A stretch of DNA of 10,429 bases from Cloacibacterium sp046296655 (GTDB lineage: Bacteria > Bacteroidota > Bacteroidia > Flavobacteriales > Weeksellaceae). The notes below the pieces were generated by a model. The model saw nothing but the letters and a program-made list of their open reading frames with translations. It was not told the origin of the DNA and did no database searches. Below, in pieces: positions 4,889 through 10,429 of the stretch; position 1 is the first letter of the stretch, and each line of letters opens with the position of its first letter. A program made the position numbers and the translations under genes. Location of the stretch: the NCBI GenBank assembly GCA_046296655.1, contig JBKBLE010000042.1, positions 1 through 10,429 of the forward strand, given 5' to 3'.

Positions 4889-5657
4889 ATTTAGAGAGTT
4901 TTTGTCTCAGTATTTCGTAGCAGGAAATAGCAACTGCATTGCTTAGATTAAGCGAATCTATAGTTCCAGACATCGGGATGAGAATATTTTCGCCTTTATG
5001 AAGCCAAAAATCACTTAATCCAGAATGTTCCGTTCCGAAAAATAATGCAGATTTTTCATTGAAGTTTTTCTTGTATAAATCTTCGGCGGTTTCATCCATA
5101 AACGTGGTGTAGATTTTGAAACGATTCTCTTGTAAAAACGATAAAGTTTCTTCATTGGTTGCAGAGAATACGTTCATTCCAAAAAAGCAACCTACGCTGC
5201 TTCGTAAAACGTTTGGGTTGTAAAAATCTACTATAGAATCGGTGACAATTAATGCATCTATTCCAAAAGCTTCACAACTTCTCAAAATTGCCCCAAGATT
5301 TCCTGGTTTTTCTACAGATTCTACTACAATAATGGAAGCGTTTTCTTTTGGCTGATAATTTTTTAAATCAAATTCTTTGGTTTTGTAAATGCCAATAATT
5401 CCTTCTGAAGTTCCTCTGTAAGCTAGTTTTTCATAAACTTGACTGGAAACAAAATGTATTTTACCTTCGGGATGATTGATGCCAAAAATAGATTCGCAAA
5501 TAAAAAATTCTACATTTTCGAACCCGAATTGCAATGCACGTTCGTTTTCTTGTTTCCCTTCTACTACAAAAACTCCAGATTTCTTACGAAACCTATTGTC
5601 AGTAATTAATCTGTTGAGATTTTTTATTTTTTCGTTTTGTAAGCTTTCGATAATCAT
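4887..5657 (-). CDS. TrmH/SpoU-family RNA 2'-O-methyltransferase
   Basis: A 256-aa SPOUT methyltransferase predicted to transfer a methyl group from S-adenosylmethionine to a ribose 2'-OH in rRNA or tRNA. An N-terminal SpoU substrate-binding domain contains SGVFVVEGKQENERAL (about 28-42). The three catalytic-knot motifs follow: motif 1 EKPGNLGAILRSCEAFG with Asn120 and Arg126, motif 2 FFGTEHSGLS (about 206-215), motif 3 IPMSGTIDSLNLSNAVAI (about 227-244). The start is taken as ATG at 5657-5655 (MIIESLQNEKIKNL). The frame is open to a TTG at 5681, but that codon lies inside a promoter-like -7 element and the extra residues are not family-like. The substrate nucleotide cannot be assigned, so no symbol is given; an RlmB-like rRNA role is one possibility. 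It follows rmuC after 90 bp. Confidence 0.92.
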   Translation of the reverse strand: MIIESLQNEKIKNLNRLITDNRFRKKSGVFVVEGKQENERALQFGFENVEFFICESIFGINHPEGKIHFVSSQVYEKLAYRGTSEGIIGIYKTKEFDLKNYQPKENASIIVVESVEKPGNLGAILRSCEAFGIDALIVTDSIVDFYNPNVLRSSVGCFFGMNVFSATNEETLSFLQENRFKIYTTFMDETAEDLYKKNFNEKSALFFGTEHSGLSDFWLHKGENILIPMSGTIDSLNLSNAVAISCYEILRQKLSK

Positions 5658-5678
5658 ATTTTTGAAACGCAAAGTGCG

Positions 5679-5686
5679 CAAAGTAA
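5679..5686 (-). promoter_or_regulatory. Candidate -7 element of the RNA methyltransferase gene
   Basis: The minus strand reads TTACTTTG, one mismatch from TAnnTTTG, and lies 21 nt before the ATG at 5657, the same spacing as for other genes in this window. A second near match, CATCTTTG at 5724-5717, would give a leader of about 55 nt. The DNA here repeats ACTTTGCG twice within 17 bp. Neither site has a clear -33 box. Confidence 0.4.
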
Positions 5687-5747
5687 ATTTTTAAAATTTG
5701 AATGTTTTTAAGGTTGCAAAGATGAAAATCATAAGATTTCCTTTGTT

Positions 5748-7133
5748 CTATTCCTCGTCTAAATTTTCTAAACTAGAATTTGCTCTATTAAGAATAGCAT
5801 CAGGTAAAGATTTTTTAGCTTTTGCACCCATTATTTTCAATTTCTGAACGCTAGTAATCAGATTGCCTTTTCCGTCTACTAATTTATTCATGGCTCCTTC
5901 GTATTCGGTTTTTGCTTCGTCCATTTTTTTGCCGATTTTAACTAAATCAGTAACAAAACCATCGAATTTATCATACAAAGCTCCAGCTTGTCTTGCGATT
6001 TCATAGGCGTTTTCTTGTTGTTTTTGATTCGTCCACATAGAATCGATGGTGCGAAGTGTTGCCAATAAAGTAGAAGGCGTTACAATTACAATATTTCTTT
6101 CAAAAGCTTTATTGTATAGTTGAGTGTCTTCGTTTAGAGCAATTGCAAAAGCAGGTTCTATAGGAATGAAAAGTAAAACAAAATCAGGACTTTCCATTTG
6201 ATAGAGATGCTGATAATTTTTACTTCCTAATTGTTCTACATGTCTTTTTAGAGAATTTACATGCTCTTTTAAGAAGCTGCTTTTTTGTTCGTCATCTTCC
6301 TCATTGATGTATTTTTCGTAGGCAGTAAGTGAAACTTTAGAGTCTACAATCATTTTTTTACCGTCAGGAAGGTTGATGATTACGTCTGGCTGAACTCTGT
6401 TTCCTTCTTCTGTGGTAAAACTTTTCTGAATTTCATATTCTCTACCTTTTTCTAAGCCAGATTTTTCTAAAACTCTTTCTAAAACTAGTTCTCCCCAGCT
6501 TCCTTGAATTTTGCTATCGCCTTTCAATGCTTTGGTAAGATTTAGCGTTTCTTTGCTCATTTGCAAATTCATTTCTTTAAGTCCAAGAATTTGTTGACGA
6601 AGAGCAGCGTGATAATCTATACTTTCTTTGTGTGTATTTTCTACTTTTTTCTCGAAATCTGTAATTTTTTCTTGAAGAGGATTTAGAATATTCTTCAAGT
6701 TTTGTTGATTTTGTTCCGTGAATTTTAGGGTTTTCTCTTCCAAAATTTTATTCGCTAAATTCTCGAATTGCAACTTTGCTTCTTCCTGAATTTTCACGAT
6801 TTCTTCTTTTTGGGAATCCAATAATTGCTGAAGACTTTCATTCTGAGCAGCCAATTGAGATTTCAAACCGATTAATTGATTTTTATCATTTTGAAGGTCT
6901 TTAATTTCAGAGTTTTGTCTTTCGTTAAGTTCTTGTTGCTCTGCAATTTTCTGAAGTTGAGCTTTATTTTCAGCAGAAATTTCCGCTATAATTCTATTAA
7001 GGTCGGCTTCTTTTTGATTGAAGTTTTGTTGCAATTCTTCATAGCTTTTTCTAGAAACCGAAGAAGATTTCAATATAAAATATGCCAAAACAGCACCGAG
7101 AATAAATGCGAGAATAATGTATAAGATTTCCAT
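5748..7133 (-). CDS. rmuC: RmuC-family protein (DNA recombination/inversion-limiting nuclease-like)
   Basis: A 461-aa RmuC-family protein; in E. coli RmuC limits recombination at short inverted repeats, and the family has a PD-(D/E)XK nuclease-like fold. Residues 3-21 form an N-terminal membrane anchor (LYIILAFILGAVLAYFIL). About 28-200 is a long Gln/Glu/Lys coiled coil. The RmuC domain (about 200-443) includes KIQGSWGELVLERVLEKSGL (208-227), Pro249-Asp250 and Val-Asp264-Ser-Lys266 as the probable nuclease-core residues, then FIPIEPAFAIAL (322-333) and IVIVTPSTLLATLRTI (348-363). The C terminus is a charged tail after KAKKSLP. Length is usual. It starts at an ATG at 7133-7131 and ends with TAG. 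It follows the DUF1801 gene after 49 bp. Family identity is secure; the molecular substrate is not established from sequence. Confidence 0.95.
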   Translation of the reverse strand: MEILYIILAFILGAVLAYFILKSSSVSRKSYEELQQNFNQKEADLNRIIAEISAENKAQLQKIAEQQELNERQNSEIKDLQNDKNQLIGLKSQLAAQNESLQQLLDSQKEEIVKIQEEAKLQFENLANKILEEKTLKFTEQNQQNLKNILNPLQEKITDFEKKVENTHKESIDYHAALRQQILGLKEMNLQMSKETLNLTKALKGDSKIQGSWGELVLERVLEKSGLEKGREYEIQKSFTTEEGNRVQPDVIINLPDGKKMIVDSKVSLTAYEKYINEEDDEQKSSFLKEHVNSLKRHVEQLGSKNYQHLYQMESPDFVLLFIPIEPAFAIALNEDTQLYNKAFERNIVIVTPSTLLATLRTIDSMWTNQKQQENAYEIARQAGALYDKFDGFVTDLVKIGKKMDEAKTEYEGAMNKLVDGKGNLITSVQKLKIMGAKAKKSLPDAILNRANSSLENLDEE

Positions 7134-7137
7134 TTTT

Positions 7138-7145
7138 CAAAATTA
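7138..7145 (-). promoter_or_regulatory. Candidate -7 element very close to the rmuC start
   Basis: The minus strand reads TAATTTTG, an exact TAnnTTTG match, but ends only 4 nt before the rmuC ATG. If used, the transcript would be leaderless or nearly so. No -33 box is visible, and the AT-rich context makes a chance match plausible. Confidence 0.25.
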
Positions 7146-7182
7146 CAAAAAGAAAAAGTTATAATGATTATCTTGTGGAAAA

Positions 7183-7527
7183 CTAAAATTTCTCTTTTCT
7201 AAATTCTACAATTTCTTGAATCAAATCAAAAGGCAAATCTTCTTGCAAAGGAAACTGAACTGTACCTTTAGATGTTTTGTATTTCTTTAATTTTTCGGCG
7301 AAAATTTCTATGGCTTCTGAACCGGGATACAAACCGATATGATTTCTGAAACCGCCAAAATGAATCACGTTTTTACCTTTCATTTTAAAAGTTGGAATTC
7401 CGTAATTGATACAGAGTTCACTTTCTGGAAGAAGATTTTGAATGAAATTTTTTAGATTTTCTAAAATTTCTTGAGTTTCTTCGGGGAAATCTAAACAATA
7501 TTCTTCGTAGGTTTTGGGAGTTTTCAT
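7183..7527 (-). CDS. DUF1801-family protein (YdhG-like, frataxin-like fold)
   Basis: A 114-aa protein of the DUF1801 family. The pattern is characteristic: an N-terminal helix (TYEEYCLDFPEETQEILENLKNFI, 6-29), PESELCINYGIPTFKMKGKNVIHFGGFRNHIGLYPG (34-69), and the C-terminal KTSKGTVQFPLQEDLPFDLIQEIVEFRKEKF. Members have a frataxin-like fold; a B. subtilis relative (YdhG/Fra) has been proposed as an iron chaperone for Fe-S and heme assembly, but many are uncharacterised. It has no signal peptide and should be cytoplasmic. Its ATG (7527-7525) overlaps the TGA of the upstream YCII lipoprotein gene by 4 nt, so the two are translationally coupled although one is exported and the other not. Family call is good, biochemical role open. 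Confidence 0.85.
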   Translation of the reverse strand: MKTPKTYEEYCLDFPEETQEILENLKNFIQNLLPESELCINYGIPTFKMKGKNVIHFGGFRNHIGLYPGSEAIEIFAEKLKKYKTSKGTVQFPLQEDLPFDLIQEIVEFRKEKF

Positions 7528-8045
7528 GAATATTCTTTAGAAATCATTTTATGATATTTCAGATGCATTGGTATTGCTGCAGAACCGTACCAAGGAAGAA
7601 TTTCTACATCGAAAATTCCGTTTTTAATGGTTGGATCTCCTTGAAGCAAAGTTTTTACCTCTTCTTCGGTTTTAGCATCGATTAAGAAAATTCCACGATA
7701 TTGAAGGTTGTTTTTCGTAGCAAAAGGACCAGCTAATTTCAGTTTTCCTGCTTTTTCCATGGCTTCCATATTAGAAAAATGTCCTTTGAAAAGTTCGGAG
7801 CGCTGTGTTTTATCTGTAATTTCAGCATCTTTTGGACCGGTTTTCAGAATCACGAGCATATAAGTTTTCATGCCACGTTCATCTGCGCCGAGAGAATCTG
7901 CTAATTTTTTATTTTTTTCTTGAGTAGTTACCATTTCATCTGCATTTTTACCTGCGGTTCCTGGTTTTCCATCTTGACCTTTTTGATAAGAGATACAAGA
8001 ACTCACTAAAGCTGAAGTGATGATTAGATAAAGTAAATTTTTCAT
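7524..8045 (-). CDS. Lipoprotein with YCII (YciI-related) domain
   Basis: A 173-aa exported protein. The signal MKNLLYLIITSALVSS ends in lipobox V-S-S-Cys17. It is followed by a short glycine-rich segment with collagen-like Gly-X-Y triplets (GQDGKPGTAG, 23-32), a charged linker, and a YCII-type ferredoxin-like alpha/beta domain from about 59 (MKTYMLVILKTGP) to about 158. Conserved features are His89 in FKGHFSNM, LAGPFATK (104-111), Gly-Asp-Pro 136-138 and the DVEILPW end (146-152). YCII domains are small dimeric proteins proposed to use a His/Asp pair; most are cytoplasmic, so an envelope form is unusual. The start is ATG at 8045-8043: the frame is open to TTG at 8066, but that codon is inside an exact -7 element, and the signal peptide begins properly at this Met. 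It overlaps the DUF1801 gene by 4 nt. Confidence 0.87.
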   Translation of the reverse strand: MKNLLYLIITSALVSSCISYQKGQDGKPGTAGKNADEMVTTQEKNKKLADSLGADERGMKTYMLVILKTGPKDAEITDKTQRSELFKGHFSNMEAMEKAGKLKLAGPFATKNNLQYRGIFLIDAKTEEEVKTLLQGDPTIKNGIFDVEILPWYGSAAIPMHLKYHKMISKEYS

Positions 8046-8063
8046 TTGTGACAAGGTTTTCAA

Positions 8064-8071
8064 CAAATGTA
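8064..8071 (-). promoter_or_regulatory. -7 element of the YCII lipoprotein-DUF1801 operon
   Basis: The minus strand reads TACATTTG, an exact TAnnTTTG, 18 nt before the ATG at 8045. It lies in the 39-bp gap after the LRR gene, where no terminator is visible, so read-through from the LRR gene may add to this promoter. It argues against the upstream TTG start at 8066. Confidence 0.55.
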
Positions 8072-8084
8072 AAAATTTTTGAAC

Positions 8085-9710
8085 TTACTTTTTGATAATT
8101 TTAAAATGATGATAACCTTCTTCGGTTTTGATGTATAAAATATAGGTGGAAGTTGGGAAGTTTTGTAGGTTGATTACCGTAGATTTCCCTGAGTAAATGA
8201 TTTTTCCAGATAAGTCATAAATCGATATATTTTCAATCTTGTAATTTTGATTTTTGATGTGAAGGAAATCTTTTACAGGATTTGGATAAATGGCAAGCAT
8301 TTTTTCATTGGGATTGTTGGTCGCCAAAGTTTCGGTTTTTTCTAAGGTAATTGGTTCTCTGAAAGTGGCAAAATCTAAAATATACAGTGTATTGTCTTTA
8401 ATCAAAATGGCTTCGCAAGTGTATTTGCCGTAATCCGTAGCTTTCACAGAATTTATATTGTAATTTTCGGTAGTCGTAGAAGTTTTATTGTCTAAATTTT
8501 TATACCAAGTGAAATCATAACCATCTGAAGCAGAGAGCAATTGGTTCAAACTAACGGCGCCCGCTAAAACTGCTTTTTCGGTTTTTTCTTCGTCATATCT
8601 TTGAGGAGAATACACAAAATCTGTGTTATTTGGTTTTTGATTGAGGAAATTCTGAATTTCTGTTGCGCTGTATCTATTGTTAGAAATGTTGCAAATTTCT
8701 GGAAGATTAGGTGGAATGTTTCCACTAAGTTTATTGCTCTGCAATGATAAACTCATCAACTGAGGAAGTGCTAAAACTTCTGTAGGAAAAGCGGTAATCT
8801 CATTATGATTTAGCCAAAGTTGCTCTAGTTTTGTTAAAGAGCTTAATGCTCCAAAATTGCTAGAAATTTTATTATTAGCAAGATTTAAGTGAATTAAATT
8901 TTGTAAAGTGGCAATTTCTGTAGGAATATTTTGCAGGTTGTTATTTTCTAGTGACAACCATTCTAAAGTGGTCAAGTTATTGAGCGCCGAAAATTTAGTA
9001 AGATTATTTTGACTTACGTCTAATGTTTTTAAAAACGCAAGAGTACTTATTTCCGAAGGAATTTCTGTCAGTTGATTTTTAGAAATATTAAGTTCTTCTA
9101 AGTTCCCCAATGCAGAAAGATTGCCAAATTGAGAAATGGAATTATTGCTTACATTCAAATTTTTAAGAAAACTAAGACTTCCTAATGTACTAGGAATTTC
9201 GGTCAAACCAAATCCAGAAAGGTCTAAACTTTTAAGATTGGTAAACGATGAGAAATTGGTAGAAGCAAGACTTCCAGAATTATTTCCTAGTAGAATTTCT
9301 TCTAAATTAGATAGTGATGAAATGTTACTGTAAAAATCTCCACTTAAATTGTTATTGCTAATATTGAGGTAAGTAAGGTTAATTAGAGAACCTAAATTAG
9401 GGATGTTTCCGGTGAGTTTATTAGAACTTACATCTAATTTTTTCAAATTGGTAAGACTTAAAACACTATTTGGGAAGTTGCCTTCAAGAAGGTTTCCGTT
9501 CAACCTCAATTCTGTAACTGCTCCGTTTTCTATTTTTACGCCATACCAATAGTAAGGATCTTTGGCGAGGTCCCATTTTTGACTCCAGTTATCTCCATTG
9601 GTTTGATTGTAAATAGAGATAAGTGCATTTCTCTCTGATGTAGAAACGCTGTATTGAGCACTATAAATATTAAAAATAAGGAATACTAATAAAAGTAAAA
9701 ATTTCTTCAA
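8085..9710 (-). CDS. Secreted leucine-rich-repeat protein with Ig-like domain and type IX secretion sorting domain
   Basis: A 541-aa secreted protein. Residues 1-18 are a signal peptide (KKFLLLLVFLIFNIYSA). Residues 25-60 resemble a plant-type LRR N-terminal cap (ERNALISIYNQTNGDNWSQKWDL). About 63-345 contain roughly 12 leucine-rich repeats of 21-25 residues (e.g. NLKKLDVSSNKLTGNIPNLG, 88-107), which should form a solenoid for protein binding. About 375-455 is an Ig-like domain with Trp402 and the DYGKYTCEA signature (Cys432). About 469-541 is the type A T9SS sorting domain, starting MLAIYPNPVKDFLHI and ending KIIKK, which directs the protein through the type IX pore for surface attachment or release. 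The start is TTG at 9710-9708: an in-frame TAA lies four codons upstream and no ATG intervenes. The ligand is unknown; adhesion or surface binding is inferred from the domains. Confidence 0.9.
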   Translation of the reverse strand: MKKFLLLLVFLIFNIYSAQYSVSTSERNALISIYNQTNGDNWSQKWDLAKDPYYWYGVKIENGAVTELRLNGNLLEGNFPNSVLSLTNLKKLDVSSNKLTGNIPNLGSLINLTYLNISNNNLSGDFYSNISSLSNLEEILLGNNSGSLASTNFSSFTNLKSLDLSGFGLTEIPSTLGSLSFLKNLNVSNNSISQFGNLSALGNLEELNISKNQLTEIPSEISTLAFLKTLDVSQNNLTKFSALNNLTTLEWLSLENNNLQNIPTEIATLQNLIHLNLANNKISSNFGALSSLTKLEQLWLNHNEITAFPTEVLALPQLMSLSLQSNKLSGNIPPNLPEICNISNNRYSATEIQNFLNQKPNNTDFVYSPQRYDEEKTEKAVLAGAVSLNQLLSASDGYDFTWYKNLDNKTSTTTENYNINSVKATDYGKYTCEAILIKDNTLYILDFATFREPITLEKTETLATNNPNEKMLAIYPNPVKDFLHIKNQNYKIENISIYDLSGKIIYSGKSTVINLQNFPTSTYILYIKTEEGYHHFKIIKK

Positions 9711-9731
9711 AATTTGTGTTTAAAATCAGTG

Positions 9732-9739
9732 CAAATATA
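9732..9739 (-). promoter_or_regulatory. -7 element of the LRR protein gene
   Basis: The minus strand reads TATATTTG, an exact TAnnTTTG match, 21 nt before the TTG start at 9710, giving a leader of about 15 nt. This spacing supports the TTG as the real start. No clear -33 box. Confidence 0.55.
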
Positions 9740-9770
9740 AAATATAAATTAAAAAATAAGCATTTTTATC

Positions 9771-9806
9771 AAAAAAAGAAGTGTTACATTTTTGGTAACA
9801 CTTCTT
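9771..9806 (-). terminator. Intrinsic terminator of dps
   Basis: On the minus strand a perfect 12-bp stem, AAGAAGTGTTAC (9806-9795) with GTAACACTTCTT (9787-9776), encloses a 7-nt loop and is followed by a T-run (9775-9771). It begins 19 nt after the dps stop and separates dps from the LRR gene. Confidence 0.88.
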
Positions 9807-9825
9807 ATAATGATTTGAAATGGAA

Positions 9826-10302
9826 TTATTTACCTAAATAAGCATTATACATCCATACTAATTTCTCTTGTTCTGTAATGTAGCCACTCATTTGTGCATT
9901 GGTTCCTTCGTCTCCAGCTTGATCTGTAATTTCTAAAAGTTCTCTCTGGAGTTCTATTACGGTTTTAAAAGATTCTAGAATATTTAGAATACATTTATTG
10001 CCATCAGTCACTTCTTTGCTTTCTTTTATAGAAGATAGTTTCTGATAGTCTGAGAAATTATGATGAGGAGTATAGCCTAGAGTAAGGATTCTTTCTGCGA
10101 TTTCGTCTATCTTAAGAACCAATCCGTCATATAATTCTTCGAATTTAAGGTGTAAGGTAAAGAAGTCACTTCCTTTTATATTCCAATGAGCACCTCTGGT
10201 GTTTTGATAAAATATAGAGTAGTTGGCTAATAAAACATTTAATTTCTCTGCGATTTCTTTACAGTCGGCTTCTTTTAAGCCAATAATGCTAGAATTTTTC
10301 AT
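9826..10302 (-). CDS. dps: Dps-family DNA-protection/mini-ferritin protein
   Basis: A 158-aa Dps mini-ferritin, which assembles into 12-subunit shells that oxidise and store iron with hydrogen peroxide and thereby protect DNA. The family pattern GAHWNIKGSDFFTLHLKFEELYDGL...IDEIAERILTLG covers residues 37-76. The inter-subunit ferroxidase ligands are visible at the expected spacing: His39, His51, Asp66 and Glu70, with Glu55 where E. coli Dps has Asp. The C terminus is short (AYLGK) and the N terminus has only a few lysines, so strong DNA binding by an N-terminal lysine tail is not evident. The ATG at 10302-10300 is the natural start. It is monocistronic, with a strong terminator at 9771-9806. 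An unusual long hairpin lies upstream at 10327-10379; no perfect -7 element was found in the visible upstream region. Confidence 0.95.
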   Translation of the reverse strand: MKNSSIIGLKEADCKEIAEKLNVLLANYSIFYQNTRGAHWNIKGSDFFTLHLKFEELYDGLVLKIDEIAERILTLGYTPHHNFSDYQKLSSIKESKEVTDGNKCILNILESFKTVIELQRELLEITDQAGDEGTNAQMSGYITEQEKLVWMYNAYLGK

Positions 10303-10326
10303 AATTATATATTTATAGTGTAAATT

Positions 10327-10379
10327 TATTAATGCTATTGCGAAAGTGTAAGTAGTCGCTCCTTAAAATAGCATCAACA
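10327..10379 (-). promoter_or_regulatory. Long hairpin in the dps upstream region (possible structured leader or operator)
   Basis: Read on the minus strand, TGTTGATGCTATT (10379-10367) can pair over 13 bp with AATAGCATTAATA (10339-10327) using two G-U pairs. The 27-nt apical part holds a further 4-bp stem, GCGA (10359-10356) with TCGC (10343-10340), stacked directly on the outer stem on its 3' side, with a 7-nt bulge (TTAAGGA) on the other side and a 12-nt loop. On the plus strand the G-U pairs become A-C mismatches, so the fold suits an RNA in the dps sense. The 3' base of the hairpin is 24 nt before the dps ATG. Whether it lies within the transcript is unknown because the promoter was not identified; the core 8-bp inverted repeat could instead be a protein-binding site. 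Confidence 0.45.
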
Positions 10380-10429
10380 GGCAGACAATCAGTAAATTAA
10401 TTGTAATTTTTCTTGTTTTTCTTTGCAGG

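Noticed and set aside
5658..5681. Eight-residue N-terminal extension of the RNA methyltransferase from a TTG start
   Set aside because: The TTG is the last three bases of a promoter-like TTACTTTG, the added residues are not family-like, and the ATG at 5657 gives a normal N terminus.
8046..8066. Seven-residue N-terminal extension of the YCII lipoprotein from a TTG start
   Set aside because: The TTG is part of an exact -7 element, and the internal Met begins a proper lipoprotein signal peptide.
10300..10320. PerR-like box (TTATAAT-N-ATTATAA type) just upstream of dps
   Set aside because: Only about 8 of 14 positions match in a stretch that is almost entirely A/T, which is near chance.
10332..10374. 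OxyR-type ATAG-N7-CTAT site at the dps leader
   Set aside because: CTAT and ATAG are present but in the reverse order and with the wrong spacing, as arms of the hairpin.
10401..10425. Rightward promoter at the window end (TTG then TTTCTTTG)
   Set aside because: The -7 match has a mismatch at the conserved A, the spacer is only 14 bp, and no gene is visible downstream before the window ends.
1..10429. Mobile element, defence island or prophage
   Set aside because: No transposase, integrase, terminal inverted repeats or tRNA-linked attachment site was found, and composition looks uniform across the window.

Overview
The window looks like chromosomal DNA from a low-GC member of the Bacteroidota, most likely a Flavobacteriales/Weeksellaceae (Chryseobacterium- or Cloacibacterium-like) bacterium. 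The evidence is an AT-rich composition with AT-rich leaders and no clear Shine-Dalgarno sites at gene starts; repeated Bacteroidota-type -7 promoter elements (TAnnTTTG) just upstream of genes; a type IX secretion C-terminal sorting domain on an LRR protein; and several small Bacteroidota-style lipoproteins. No transposase, phage gene, CRISPR array, rRNA or tRNA was seen.

Layout. Bases 1-10 probably hold the first codons of a leftward gene that leaves the window. A rightward operon (177-2234) encodes a U32-family RNA hydroxylase (TrhP-like), a single-cluster [4Fe-4S] ferredoxin and 5-formyltetrahydrofolate cyclo-ligase, all touching or overlapping. It runs head-on into a leftward two-gene operon (3911-2174): a transmembrane protein with a cytoplasmic helix-turn-helix-like domain, followed by an overlapping lipoprotein gene. 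The two operons share 61 bp of coding sequence, and the leftward operon's intrinsic terminator lies inside the cyclo-ligase coding sequence. Divergent from the membrane regulator are two small paralogous lipoprotein genes (4083-4283, 4540-4836) with Asp-Ser-Thr/Ala repeats, similar leaders and a terminator each.

From 4887 to 10302 every gene points left: (read right to left) dps with its own terminator and a structured leader; a secreted LRR/Ig/T9SS protein; a YCII-domain lipoprotein overlapping a DUF1801 protein by 4 nt; rmuC; and a TrmH/SpoU rRNA/tRNA methyltransferase. Most of these have their own candidate -7 element, so they are probably adjacent short transcription units rather than one operon.

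Most genes are housekeeping or conserved-family genes (RNA modification, folate, DNA maintenance, iron/oxidative protection). The less explained parts are the membrane-regulator/lipoprotein pair, the two repeat lipoproteins beside it, the dps leader hairpin, and two perfect 9-3-9 palindromes placed at promoters.
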